Program-made: the position numbers and the translations under genes | NCBI RefSeq assembly: GCF_025567125.1 | Contig: NZ_JAOQJI010000014.1 | Span: 1-64,000, forward strand | DNA: 64,000 nt | Source of the DNA: Phocaeicola fibrisolvens | Lineage (GTDB): Bacteria; Bacteroidota; Bacteroidia; Bacteroidales; Bacteroidaceae | Reading direction: 5' to 3' | The notes under the pieces: generated by a model | What the model saw: the letters and a program-made list of their open reading frames with translations, nothing else | Told to the model about the DNA's origin: nothing | Database searches by the model: none | Part shown: positions 7,277 through 16,206 of the stretch, piece after piece | Layout of the letters: every line of letters starts with the position of its first letter | Numbering within the stretch: position 1 is the first letter of the stretch

Positions 7277-9415
7277 TTAGAAGAAGAGATAGCGTTTGTC
7301 TTCTACTTTTGCTTTCTGATACAAATCATTAATCAACTGGCTTCCCACAATACGTACGGCCATGTTGTTCAAAGTAGCTTCTTCTTGTTTTGCGTCGAAC
7401 TTCTCATTGCCCTTATCTTTGGCATATACCTGAATCATGTATACTCCAGCATTACCCTTGATGGGGGCGCTTACCTGATTGACTGCAGTCTTGGAAGCTA
7501 CGGCACCGATAACCGGTTCGCTGGCGCGTGTCACTGAAATATAAGCCGGTGCGCTGAATGTAACGTGTTTTACAGAATCGCTCACTGCATCTTTCATACC
7601 TTTTACCTGAGCGATAGAGTTGTATTTCTTCATTTCGGCCATGAGCTTGTCGGCTTTCTTGTCGCGGCGGATTTCACTTCTCAGCATTTCTGCCACTGAA
7701 TTGACGTCGCGGTAACCTGCTTCGTGAATCTTGTCAAGAGCGACTACCATCAGGTGGTCGTTTTCACCACATTCATACAGCGGAGAAACTTCACCCGGTT
7801 TGGCGGCAAAAATCCATTTCAAGGCTTCACGAGTAGAACGTACGCCACCCACGTAGTGTTCTGCACTGGAAAGATCGGTACGCGGAGTCAGCGTGTAGCC
7901 GCTTTCTTCTGCATTCTTGACCATAGAATCGATTGTAGTGTTCTGTGCTACGAACTGACTGAATTTGTTGTAAGCCGCATTGTAGGTTTCTTTGCTGAAT
8001 TCAACCGGACGTTTTACTACAGCGACTTTATATTTGGTCTGCATGCTCTTCTTGTTCATTACCTGCAGAATCAGGTTAGCCTGTCCTATGTTGACGTTTG
8101 TCAGTTCATCTACCGGCTGGTTAAGCAGTGTATTGATGAACTTGCTGTTGTCAGTGTCCAGTTCGGCACCTTCCCAGCTTTGTGAATTCACCCATGTGGC
8201 TTCGCCTGTCTGTCCGTAGATTTTGGCTACAGCGGCAAAGTCAGCTCCACCTTTCAGTGCATTGTAGATACTGTCGGCCAATGTCTTGGTCTTTTCTTCT
8301 GTGTCGGCATATACCTGAATCTGGCGGAACTGGATAGAATCAGGAGAAGAAACTTTAGCCAGTACCTTGAAGGCATTGTAAGAATCGTCGGTCTGATTAT
8401 AATAAGGACCATACACTTCGTTTACACCTGTTGAGTCAAGGCGTGAAGCAACGTCGGTCGGGAATACAGATTTGCTGACAGGTACGTCTGAGTAGTTTAC
8501 AGAAGAACCTGTAGAACGAACGAAGGTACCGAAGTCGGATGTGGTAGTGGCCAGCTGGTTGCTGTATTCTGTCACTTCTTTTTCAACGGCTTTGCGGTCT
8601 GCATCCGACGGAACGACTTTTACATCGATGTAACGGATGTCACGAGTCTCTACCAGCTGTTTGAACTGTTCTTTCTTTTCGTTGTAGCGGTCCTTGATTT
8701 CGCTGTCAGAAACCTGAATGGTTGAATCGTTGATAGAACTGTAAGGAATACCGGCCAGCAGCAAATCGCTCTGTTCTGTACGAGCTTTGAAAGCGTCTTC
8801 AGCAGATACCGGGTTTGAGATCAGAGATTTTGTAACCAAGTTCTGGTATTTCTGAGCCAGTGTACTTTCGGCCAGAGTCTTTTCTACAAACTTCCAGAAA
8901 GCACCCATCTTCTGGTAATATTCCACGTATTGTGCCGGCATCTTGCTGGCATCCAGGTTTGCATAGTCTACCAGGAATTTTTTCAGCATATCTTTATCGA
9001 ACATGCCAGTCTGAGGATTCCGGAACGGAGTCTGCATCAGCAAGGGGTGAGTACCTTGTTCGATGATGGCCTGAATTTCTGCATCTGTTACTTTCAGACC
9101 CAGTTTTTTAGCCTGTTCAGCAATCAGTTTGTTGTTGACGTAGCTCTGCCATACCTGATCTTTGACGTTGTTCAACTGATCCTCTGTGAGAGAATTCAGT
9201 CCGTTGGTCAGTTTGATGACTTCACTGAGCTCATCTACCATTTTCTGATAATCTTGTGCACTGAGAACTTCCCCGTTCACTTCTCCTACGTCTTGTTTGC
9301 CTTGATGCGGCTGGAGCACTTTCCAAGCGTCTCCTGCGATGAATGCAAAAAGGGCAAGACCGATAACGATGACCAACAAGGGTCCTTTGCTTCGAATTTT
9401 TTGTAAAGTTGCCAT
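7277..9415 (-). CDS. PpiD/SurA-type periplasmic peptidyl-prolyl isomerase
   Basis: 712-residue membrane-anchored folding factor. One N-terminal transmembrane segment (about residues 13-30, LLVIVIGLALFAFIAGDAW) is followed by a SurA_N-like helical chaperone region with GEVNGEVLSAQDYQKMVDEL and the NKLIAEQAKKLGLKVTDAEI element. A parvulin-type rotamase domain is near residues 345-440 (IQFRQIQVYADTEEKT, then LKGGADFAAVAKIYGQ). The layout is that of PpiD, which works at the periplasmic exit of the Sec translocon. It is the last gene of the envelope run starting with coaX, with 102 bp to the CBS/CorC gene, so it may also have its own promoter. Whether the rotamase site is active cannot be judged. 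Confidence 0.88.
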   Translation of the reverse strand: MATLQKIRSKGPLLVIVIGLALFAFIAGDAWKVLQPHQGKQDVGEVNGEVLSAQDYQKMVDELSEVIKLTNGLNSLTEDQLNNVKDQVWQSYVNNKLIAEQAKKLGLKVTDAEIQAIIEQGTHPLLMQTPFRNPQTGMFDKDMLKKFLVDYANLDASKMPAQYVEYYQKMGAFWKFVEKTLAESTLAQKYQNLVTKSLISNPVSAEDAFKARTEQSDLLLAGIPYSSINDSTIQVSDSEIKDRYNEKKEQFKQLVETRDIRYIDVKVVPSDADRKAVEKEVTEYSNQLATTTSDFGTFVRSTGSSVNYSDVPVSKSVFPTDVASRLDSTGVNEVYGPYYNQTDDSYNAFKVLAKVSSPDSIQFRQIQVYADTEEKTKTLADSIYNALKGGADFAAVAKIYGQTGEATWVNSQSWEGAELDTDNSKFINTLLNQPVDELTNVNIGQANLILQVMNKKSMQTKYKVAVVKRPVEFSKETYNAAYNKFSQFVAQNTTIDSMVKNAEESGYTLTPRTDLSSAEHYVGGVRSTREALKWIFAAKPGEVSPLYECGENDHLMVVALDKIHEAGYRDVNSVAEMLRSEIRRDKKADKLMAEMKKYNSIAQVKGMKDAVSDSVKHVTFSAPAYISVTRASEPVIGAVASKTAVNQVSAPIKGNAGVYMIQVYAKDKGNEKFDAKQEEATLNNMAVRIVGSQLINDLYQKAKVEDKRYLFF

Positions 9416-9517
9416 TTAAAGTTATTATTTTTTTGTTTATTGTTTTTATCTTTCTGTTATTAGCGCACGAAGATACAAAAAATACTGTTTAGTCGCTATT
9501 TTCTGTCAAAAAAATGC

Positions 9518-10774
9518 TTATTTCTGCACGAAGAGCTTGACCAGTTCGATTCTGGTTGCACTCACTTTGATGATTTTGAAAGTGAATTGGTCGGTTTTTA
9601 TCACTTCATTCACTTTCGGAATGCTTTGACATTCGTTTAGGATGAGGCCTCCGATGGTCTGGTAGTCATCGCTTTCCGGGAGGTTGAGATTGAAGGTTTC
9701 GTTGGCTTTCTCAATTTCCATCCGTCCGGAGAGGATGTATTCGTTGTCGCTGATTTTTCGCGCTATAACGGAGTTGGTGTCGTGTTCGTCTTCAATGTCT
9801 CCCAGAATTTCTTCGATGAGGTCTTCCAGTGCGACGATGCCCGATACTCCTCCGAATTCATCTACAACCACAGCCAGGGAGCGTTTCTGTTGTTTGAAAA
9901 TCCGCATGAGTTTATGGGCTGCCATTGTTTCCGGCACGAAGGGAATTGTACGGATGTTGTTCTGCCATTCATCGGCTCCTTTGAACATTTCTGAAGAATG
10001 GATGTAGCCGATAATGTTGTCGATATTGTCTTTGTAAACAATCACTTTGCTGATACCGTTCTCGATGAAAACCTTTTTCAATTCATCCAGTGGAGTGTCT
10101 ACCTCTACCGCAATGATTTCGGTACGCGGTATCATACAGTCGCGGATTTTTACATTGGAAAAGTCGAGGGCGTTGCGGAATATCTTGATTTCATTGTCAA
10201 TTTCGTTTCCTTCTTTAGCTTCCTCAATGCTGCTTTGGATGAAATAGTCCAAATCGACTTTTGTAAAAGCTTTTTCCCGGTCTTCTTTGTTGGTCCGGAT
10301 ACCTACCATGTGCAGAATCCCAGTGGAGAGCCAGGAAGAAAAACGGCTGATGGGGTAGAGTAGGATGTAGCATGCAAAAGTTGGCAGGCAGAATATTTTC
10401 AAGGTCGCATTCGGGTTGATCTTGAAAAGAGTTTTGGGCATAAATTCCCCTGTCACAAGTATGATAAGGGTTGAAACGATGGTTTCGATGGGTACCAGAA
10501 TGGCTTGGTTGGTAATGACCCCTGCCAGGATATATTGTTCAATCAGCTGGGCCATCAGAATACCATAGATTACCAAGGCGATGTTGTTGCCCACCAGCAT
10601 GGTGGAGATGAAATTATTGGAGTGACGGTAAAATACCGAAAGGATGTGAGATGAGACATTGTTCGTTTTCTCCATCTCGAAACGCAGTTTGTTGGAAGAA
10701 ACGAAGGCTATTTCCATTCCTGAAAAAAAGGCGGAAAAAACCATGGATATAAGTAGTTGAATGATAAGTCCCAT
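9518..10774 (-). CDS. CNNM/CBS/CorC-type membrane protein (hemolysin family)
   Basis: 418 residues. An N-terminal DUF21/CNNM membrane domain (about 1-190, several hydrophobic segments, with AFFSGMEIAFVSSNKLRFE and LVTGEFMPKTLFKINP) is followed by a CBS-domain pair (about 205-330, RDCMIPRTEIIAVEVDTPLDELKKV and VVVDEFGGVSGIVALEDLIEEILG) and a CorC_HlyC C-terminal domain. Such proteins are linked to Mg/Co transport; in gliding Bacteroidetes a relative is called GldE, but nothing here supports gliding. It follows lptC with 15 bp between them. Confidence 0.9.
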   Translation of the reverse strand: MGLIIQLLISMVFSAFFSGMEIAFVSSNKLRFEMEKTNNVSSHILSVFYRHSNNFISTMLVGNNIALVIYGILMAQLIEQYILAGVITNQAILVPIETIVSTLIILVTGEFMPKTLFKINPNATLKIFCLPTFACYILLYPISRFSSWLSTGILHMVGIRTNKEDREKAFTKVDLDYFIQSSIEEAKEGNEIDNEIKIFRNALDFSNVKIRDCMIPRTEIIAVEVDTPLDELKKVFIENGISKVIVYKDNIDNIIGYIHSSEMFKGADEWQNNIRTIPFVPETMAAHKLMRIFKQQKRSLAVVVDEFGGVSGIVALEDLIEEILGDIEDEHDTNSVIARKISDNEYILSGRMEIEKANETFNLNLPESDDYQTIGGLILNECQSIPKVNEVIKTDQFTFKIIKVSATRIELVKLFVQK

Positions 10775-10789
10775 AGTGATTGATTATTT

Positions 10790-11410
10790 CTATCTGGGAG
10801 TTTGGGTACTGTCTGCCGGAGCTGGGTTGTCTTCGACTGTGAAAATACCCGTATTGTTGTAGATTTGATATTCTGTCATTTGTTGGTTGGACTCAAAACC
10901 ATATCCCGTCAAGACTTTGTCTACCTGCTCGATGCGGATAAACTTGTCGGAATAGATTTTTTCCTTGTCCTGATCCCAAAACATCAGTTGGGTGTCGAAT
11001 TTGTCACCTCGCTGGCTTTGGATATGTACATTTCCACGCAGTTCCCACAATTTCTTGGGCTCATAGTAATAAGCCGTATCTGCCTTGATGCTGGCATCTA
11101 CATGAAAAATGCTGTCAAACTTTTCAAGATAAATGCCTTTTTCAAAAGCCCAGAAAGGAGGATTGCGATGGCTGTAGATTAGCCACTCAGCAGTAATGAT
11201 TTTGTAGCGTATCATGCCGGAGTCGGAAATGAGTGTCGTTACACCTATGGTACGCATGTCCGGCAAGGAATCGCTTTCCTTCACGGCAGAAGCCAATTGC
11301 TGCTCTTTTTTTCCGCAGGACGGAAAAAAAAGAAACATAACAGTTACCCAAACGGTAACTGTTATGCTTATAGATAGTTTGTATAGGTTCTGTTTTTGTC
11401 TGCTTGACAT
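10790..11410 (-). CDS. lptC: LPS export ABC transporter periplasmic protein LptC
   Basis: LptC links the inner-membrane LptBFG transporter to the LptA bridge for lipopolysaccharide export. The 206-residue product has a hydrophobic N-terminal segment ending in FFPSCGKK, a lipobox-like site, and a single beta-jellyroll (LYSDSGMIRYKI-like repeats, ADTAYYYEPKKLWELRGNVHIQSQRGDKFDTQLM). I place the start at the ATG at 11410 (MSSRQKQ) because it gives a 4-bp gap after the upstream TPR gene; an alternative start nine codons earlier would overlap that gene. It lies in the coaX-to-PpiD run, with the other lpt genes outside the window. Confidence 0.85.
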   Translation of the reverse strand: MSSRQKQNLYKLSISITVTVWVTVMFLFFPSCGKKEQQLASAVKESDSLPDMRTIGVTTLISDSGMIRYKIITAEWLIYSHRNPPFWAFEKGIYLEKFDSIFHVDASIKADTAYYYEPKKLWELRGNVHIQSQRGDKFDTQLMFWDQDKEKIYSDKFIRIEQVDKVLTGYGFESNQQMTEYQIYNNTGIFTVEDNPAPADSTQTPR

Positions 11411-11414
11411 ACAA

Positions 11415-12776
11415 TTATCTGATGGTTGTAGTTTCACCGATCCATCCGCCGATTGTGACAGAGTTACCCTTCTTCAATCCCAGGAAGAAGAGGTCTTCAT
11501 CTTTCGGAGTGTGTCCGGCATACGTGTTGATCAACTTCTGAGCTTCTTCAGCTACACTTGGATCTACGCTCTTTGCACGCTGCAGTTTATCGATGGCTGC
11601 AAAGTAAGTACATTTGTTCAATGCAGCTTCGTCGCTCCAGTTAGGACTGGATGCATACATTTGTGCAATCAGAATATAAGCCTTACCATATTTGCTGTTG
11701 AATGAGAGCGCTTTGTTGGCATACTGTTTAGCCTTGCTCAACTGTTTCTTACTGAACAATACGACAGCTGCACTGTATGCATAGTCTGCCTTTTTGTCAG
11801 CATCTTCTTCCAAGCTGATGGCCTGATCGAAGTACTGTACACTCTTGTCCAAGTCGCCTTTCTTATAATACATATAAGCACATCCGGCAGCAGTTGCGGC
11901 AGTCGGTTCAATGGCATGAGCAGCTTCAGATGCTACGAAATAAGCTTCTTCTTCCGTACATTTCAGCATCTGCATGACATTGATAACCTGTTTCAAGTAT
12001 TCAAGATTTGTCTTGTTCTGGCTTACTTTCGGGCCATAGATAGCTTGCAGGTTTTCACAGCTGGCAGCACCACTGTTGATGAAGTAAGCGTCTACATTGT
12101 CTTTTGCTGTTTTCAGCAGTTTTTTGTCTCTTTCTTTTGTTGCAGCTTTCAGCGCTTCATCGGCGTAGCCAGAAGTGGTCAGATAATCCTGGATAAACTG
12201 TTCTTTGTGTGCGTCATCTATTTTCAGTTTTCTAGATGAAACATCCATCAAATCCTGAAACATGAAATAGTCGGATGCTGCTTTTTCCAAATCTACAGCT
12301 TCTTTGGCCATTTCATAAGCTTTGTTTACGTCCAGGTTAGCTCCCGAGAAAACGATATAATCGTGAGCTTTCATGCCCAGGATAGAACCTTTTGTCATCG
12401 GAGTTTTTACCAGTTGGTTCAGTCCGTCAAGGTATTTGATACGCTGGTCGTGTACGGCCATCAGTTCGTCCAAATACTTCTTCTGTTGTGCGGCATCCTT
12501 GGAACTGGCAATTAATGCGCGTAAAATCTTGGCTCCATTTGTATAAGTACTAACCTGAGCCAGAGGGGCTTCCGTGAATACGGCCATCCACGGTTTGTAT
12601 GCGTCAACAAAGTTGTCAGTTTTTACATATTCACTGTAAATACTGATGTTCTGTAAGCAACGGAGACTGTCTTCGCCATGTCCGAAACGTGATCCGTCTT
12701 CTACTCCTTTCTGTGCGAAAGTAGCTGTTGCGCTCAATGATAAAGCACACAGCATGGTAAACATTTTCATTTTCAT
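11415..12776 (-). CDS. Exported tetratricopeptide-repeat protein
   Basis: 453 residues with a signal peptide ending near TATFAQKG. The C-terminal half has TPR-like helical hairpins (AAGCAYMYYKKGDLDKSVQYFDQA, then AYSAAVVLFSKKQLSKAKQYANKAL, then ILIAQMYAS) and then a short tail ending in TTTIR. TPR modules hold protein complexes together, here probably in the periplasm or at the outer membrane. It is embedded between a barrel protein and lptC, which suggests a structural role in envelope assembly (inference). No enzyme motif is visible. Confidence 0.85.
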   Translation of the reverse strand: MKMKMFTMLCALSLSATATFAQKGVEDGSRFGHGEDSLRCLQNISIYSEYVKTDNFVDAYKPWMAVFTEAPLAQVSTYTNGAKILRALIASSKDAAQQKKYLDELMAVHDQRIKYLDGLNQLVKTPMTKGSILGMKAHDYIVFSGANLDVNKAYEMAKEAVDLEKAASDYFMFQDLMDVSSRKLKIDDAHKEQFIQDYLTTSGYADEALKAATKERDKKLLKTAKDNVDAYFINSGAASCENLQAIYGPKVSQNKTNLEYLKQVINVMQMLKCTEEEAYFVASEAAHAIEPTAATAAGCAYMYYKKGDLDKSVQYFDQAISLEEDADKKADYAYSAAVVLFSKKQLSKAKQYANKALSFNSKYGKAYILIAQMYASSPNWSDEAALNKCTYFAAIDKLQRAKSVDPSVAEEAQKLINTYAGHTPKDEDLFFLGLKKGNSVTIGGWIGETTTIR

Positions 12777-12816
12777 CGTATGTAAGATTAGTTGTTCATT
12801 GTGTTTATTTTTCTCA

Positions 12817-14097
12817 TTAATTTACTCTCCACTTCATGAACCAGTGTTCATTGAAAGTCAATCCGATTTTCAGTACAAAACGGTTTTCAGAAAGCATGTC
12901 ACTTACGTCAGTGGCTGCATGAACATATTGTCCTGTAATGCTCAATACGGTATTCCGCTGGTAGAGTTTTAACGGCAAGCCCAATCCGAAGTTGACTCCG
13001 TATTCCTTAGGGCCTTCTATCATGTTCTGAGAATTAGCCGACATCGGTATCCGCAGATTGGAATTCGTATAGTAAAGTCCTGCTCTGTAGCGGATGCGGC
13101 TGAAATAATTCCGTCCGAATTCTTTCGGCATGAATTCCGCTCCCAAAGAGACTTTGGAACGGTTCTGATACATATCTGTGCGGTTGTTGTATTTCACTCC
13201 TTCCCATTTCTGGAATGTGTAATCCATTTCAACGGTTAAATTTTTCTTGTGCTTCCACGCAAGTCCGACACCATATATATGAGGTATACCGTAAGAATCA
13301 TTGATTTGTTCTTCATTTACAACCGAGTAGCTGGTTCCATTCGTAATCTGTGTGCCTTGCGTGTCATGACCGTTAAGCACGTGTCCTAAGCTGTATGTAA
13401 CTCCCAGAGTCAGCCAGTCTTCCTTTCGGATGGGTTGCGTATATTGGATGCCAAAAGTGGCATTATAACTGCTTACCGACAGGCTGTTGTATGTAATAGT
13501 TTGGTCACCTCCGTTGCTGAGGGTGGCGGCAGTCTGGTAATTCAATTTGCCATACAAGTATCCGAAGTTGGCTCCGATGGAGAGGTTGTCAAGAATCTTG
13601 AATCCAAGTCCGCCAAAGATTTGTTGTAATCCTCCGTCTCCATAAAAATTATTGGAAATGGTGACGTCGTTGTTGTTTCCTATTTCTTTGGTGCGGGTGA
13701 AATTGTATCCCACTGTCGAGAAAGGAGTATATCCGATTGTCATGGCCAGTTTGGGATGCAGTCTGAATTGCATGGCTAGATAGTCAAAGCTGGAGTTTTT
13801 GGCATTCGATTTGTATTTTCCTTCCTGAAAGTTCGAACTTTTCAATGACATTCCGGCATCAAAAATGAAAGAGAGAGAGTCTACGGCTGTATAAGACGCA
13901 GGGTTCATGGCATTTATATGTTCGCTGGTGCGGAGGGCATAGCCTACTCCTCCCATGGCGGCATTGTTTGTGAAGCTCTGATCAAACATGTCACCCAGTC
14001 CATAACGCGTGTAAGGTGAGTTTGTGCTTATTTGCGCACATACGACTGTAGAGCTTGCTAGGAGCCAAGAACCAATGAGTATCTTTTTACTTGACAT
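12817..14097 (-). CDS. Outer-membrane beta-barrel protein (FadL/PorV-like)
   Basis: 426 residues with a signal peptide ending at VVCAQIST. The mature start STNSPYTRYGLGDMFDQ and the segment NNAAMGGVGYALRTSEHINAMNPASYTAVDSLSF match the conserved entry of Bacteroidetes FadL/PorV-like barrels. The rest alternates polar and hydrophobic residues as strands and ends near the C-terminus with FVLKIGLTFNEHWFMKWRVN. It may be a lipid or hydrophobic-compound channel or a surface scaffold. Its start overlaps the 3' end of coaX by 11 bp, so the two are co-transcribed. Confidence 0.82.
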   Translation of the reverse strand: MSSKKILIGSWLLASSTVVCAQISTNSPYTRYGLGDMFDQSFTNNAAMGGVGYALRTSEHINAMNPASYTAVDSLSFIFDAGMSLKSSNFQEGKYKSNAKNSSFDYLAMQFRLHPKLAMTIGYTPFSTVGYNFTRTKEIGNNNDVTISNNFYGDGGLQQIFGGLGFKILDNLSIGANFGYLYGKLNYQTAATLSNGGDQTITYNSLSVSSYNATFGIQYTQPIRKEDWLTLGVTYSLGHVLNGHDTQGTQITNGTSYSVVNEEQINDSYGIPHIYGVGLAWKHKKNLTVEMDYTFQKWEGVKYNNRTDMYQNRSKVSLGAEFMPKEFGRNYFSRIRYRAGLYYTNSNLRIPMSANSQNMIEGPKEYGVNFGLGLPLKLYQRNTVLSITGQYVHAATDVSDMLSENRFVLKIGLTFNEHWFMKWRVN

Positions 14098-14812
14098 TAT
14101 AATTCAATATTCTATTTAAACCTTTCAATACTAAAAATCTATCTGCAAAGATGATACTTTTTAAATTTGTATCAAAAGAAAATTTATCTCCTCCAGTTAA
14201 AAAAACCAAAAGGTCGGGATATTTCTTTTGCAGAAGAGTGATATAGCCAATTATTTCAAATTCTATTCCTTTGATGACTCCAGAGCGGATTGCAGTTTCT
14301 GTATCGTAGCCGAATTCTGGAGTTTCCCCTTTCCTTTCGATGAGAGGGAGTTTGTCGCAGCAGGCATTTAGGGTCTTGAACCGGGTGTAGATGCCCGGTG
14401 AAATGTTGCCTCCCAGATAATTTCCTTCTGCATCGATGAATTCATAGGTGAGGGCAGTACCTGCATCTACTACAAGCAAATTCCTTCCCGGCGACAGATA
14501 ATTGGCTCCGACAACAGCAGCCAGACGGTCCATTCCCAAGGTCTCAGGAGTTTTGTATAAATTACGGATGGGGACAGGGGTCAAATGGTTAAGTTCAATG
14601 ATTTCAAATGGAACTCCAGCCAGTTGACGGCGGATGGTATTGCTGAGAGTAATGACCGATGCGATGATTCCTCTTTGAATGGGGTATTTGTTGCATAACA
14701 TCGACAGCCAGTCCAAGGAATGATTGGATCCCCTTAAAACTTCCACCACCTTATCACCATCGAATACTGCCAGTTTTGCTACAGTATTGCCGATATCAAT
14801 TACTAAATTCAC
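14087..14812 (-). CDS. coaX: Type III pantothenate kinase
   Basis: First enzyme of coenzyme A synthesis, phosphorylating pantothenate. The 241-residue length is typical for CoaX of the ASKHA fold. Motifs are the phosphate loop DIGNTVAKLAVFDG at the N-terminus, TLGMDRLAAVVGANYL (about 92-107) and VVDAGTALTYEFID (about 115-128), including the catalytic Asp, followed by GGNISPGIYTRFKTL. It is the promoter-proximal gene of the minus-strand envelope run. panB, an earlier enzyme of the same pathway, lies at 59.4 kb. Confidence 0.95.
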   Translation of the reverse strand: MNLVIDIGNTVAKLAVFDGDKVVEVLRGSNHSLDWLSMLCNKYPIQRGIIASVITLSNTIRRQLAGVPFEIIELNHLTPVPIRNLYKTPETLGMDRLAAVVGANYLSPGRNLLVVDAGTALTYEFIDAEGNYLGGNISPGIYTRFKTLNACCDKLPLIERKGETPEFGYDTETAIRSGVIKGIEFEIIGYITLLQKKYPDLLVFLTGGDKFSFDTNLKSIIFADRFLVLKGLNRILNYNVK

Positions 14813-14909
14813 TTTTTCCTCGTTTATTTTGTTTGCAAAGTAACGTAAAATTTAAATATCTCCACTCATAAAACTGATTATTTATTTCGTTCTTGTGGGA
14901 GAATCAATG

Positions 14910-14917
14910 TATTTTTG
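14910..14917 (+). promoter_or_regulatory. Promoter -7 element, DUF4105 gene
   Basis: TATTTTTG followed by C fits the Bacteroides -7 consensus TAnnTTTG and lies 80 bp upstream of the start codon. The -33 element is weak. Confidence 0.55.
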
Positions 14918-14997
14918 CATGCGGAAAAAGGATATTATGAATTATTCAGACTTTGGAAGGTAGGCTTCCGGATGCTGGACAGATGATTATATGAATT

Positions 14998-16206
14998 ATG
15001 AAACGGAAATTTATCTTTCTTTTGTGGATTTTGGGTGTGGTGTGTACTGTTCTGCCTGTAAAGGCTACGGAATCGGGCCGGCAAAGTATGGTAGAATCTT
15101 TTCGGGCGGACAGCATCCAGTTCAGTTTGCTGACTTGTGCACCGGGAAATGAAATCTATGAACTTTTCGGGCACACTGCAATTCGTTACCAGAATTTCTC
15201 TCGTGGGGTCGACCTGGTTTTTAATTATGGGATGTTCAGTTTCAATACTCCTAATTTTGTTTATCGTTTCATAAAGGGAGAGACAGATTATCAGTTGGGC
15301 ATTATGCCTTATCCTTATTTTGAATCGGAATATGCATTGAGAGGATCCTCGGTTTATCAACAGGTATTGAATTTGAGGCAGCCGGAGAAATTGAAGTTGC
15401 TAGAGTTGCTGGAAGAAAATTATCTTCCGGAAAACCGAATATATCGTTACAATTATTTTTATGACAACTGTACCACCCGGGCGCGCGACCAAATAGAAAA
15501 TAGTATTCAAGGGAAAGTCATCTACCCTTCCGTCGATTGGATAAAGACATTCCGGGGGATTGTGCATGAGTTTACCCAGGACTCTCCGTGGGATCAGCTG
15601 GGTATTGACTTGTGCCTGGGAGCCGAAGCCGATAAGCCGGTGGATATCCGGAAGCAGATGTTTTCTCCTTTTTATATGCGCTATTTTGCGGAGGGGGCAT
15701 ATATACAAGAAGCCAATGGAGAACGGCGTCCACTGGTCTTGCGGGAGGATAAAATCGTGGATGTGGAACCGTCCGTGGCTTCTTCTTATTGGATTACTCC
15801 GATGGGGGCTGCCATCCTGTTCTTAATCCTTAATGTGGTAATAGGTTATGTGCAATGGAAACGAAAGTCTGTTTTCTGGGGATGGGACATTGTATTGTAT
15901 GCGGCACAAGGGATAGCGGGCTGCATCATTGCTTTTCTTTTTTTCGTATCCTCTCATCCGACCGTGGGGACAAACTGGCTGCTGATTTTGTTTAATCCTG
16001 TTCCGTTATTATACCTTCCTTTTATGGTGTATAGGGATATAAAACATAAAAAAGACGCATATCACCTCTGTAATCTGGTGTATTTAACACTTTTTATGCT
16101 GTTTGTTCCGTTTTCACCACAAGATTTTAATTTAACAGTATTACCTTTGGCACTCGGTTTGCTGGTAAATGCTGCAAGCCATGTATTAGTATTGAATAAA
16201 AAATAA
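14998..16206 (+). CDS. DUF4105 membrane protein
   Basis: 402 residues. A signal peptide ends near LPVKATESG. A DUF4105 (Lnb N-terminal periplasmic domain type) region spans about residues 35-250 with CAPGNEIYELFGHTAIRY, FNYGMFSFNTPNFVYRFIKG and FYDNCTTRARDQIE. The conserved His and Cys pattern (FGHTA and DNCTTR) resembles NlpC/P60-like amidase sites, so an envelope hydrolase role is possible. Three to four transmembrane segments follow (about 262-395). The next gene starts at its stop codon (TAATGA region), so the two are translationally linked. No function has been assigned with confidence. Confidence 0.85.
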   Translation: MKRKFIFLLWILGVVCTVLPVKATESGRQSMVESFRADSIQFSLLTCAPGNEIYELFGHTAIRYQNFSRGVDLVFNYGMFSFNTPNFVYRFIKGETDYQLGIMPYPYFESEYALRGSSVYQQVLNLRQPEKLKLLELLEENYLPENRIYRYNYFYDNCTTRARDQIENSIQGKVIYPSVDWIKTFRGIVHEFTQDSPWDQLGIDLCLGAEADKPVDIRKQMFSPFYMRYFAEGAYIQEANGERRPLVLREDKIVDVEPSVASSYWITPMGAAILFLILNVVIGYVQWKRKSVFWGWDIVLYAAQGIAGCIIAFLFFVSSHPTVGTNWLLILFNPVPLLYLPFMVYRDIKHKKDAYHLCNLVYLTLFMLFVPFSPQDFNLTVLPLALGLLVNAASHVLVLNKK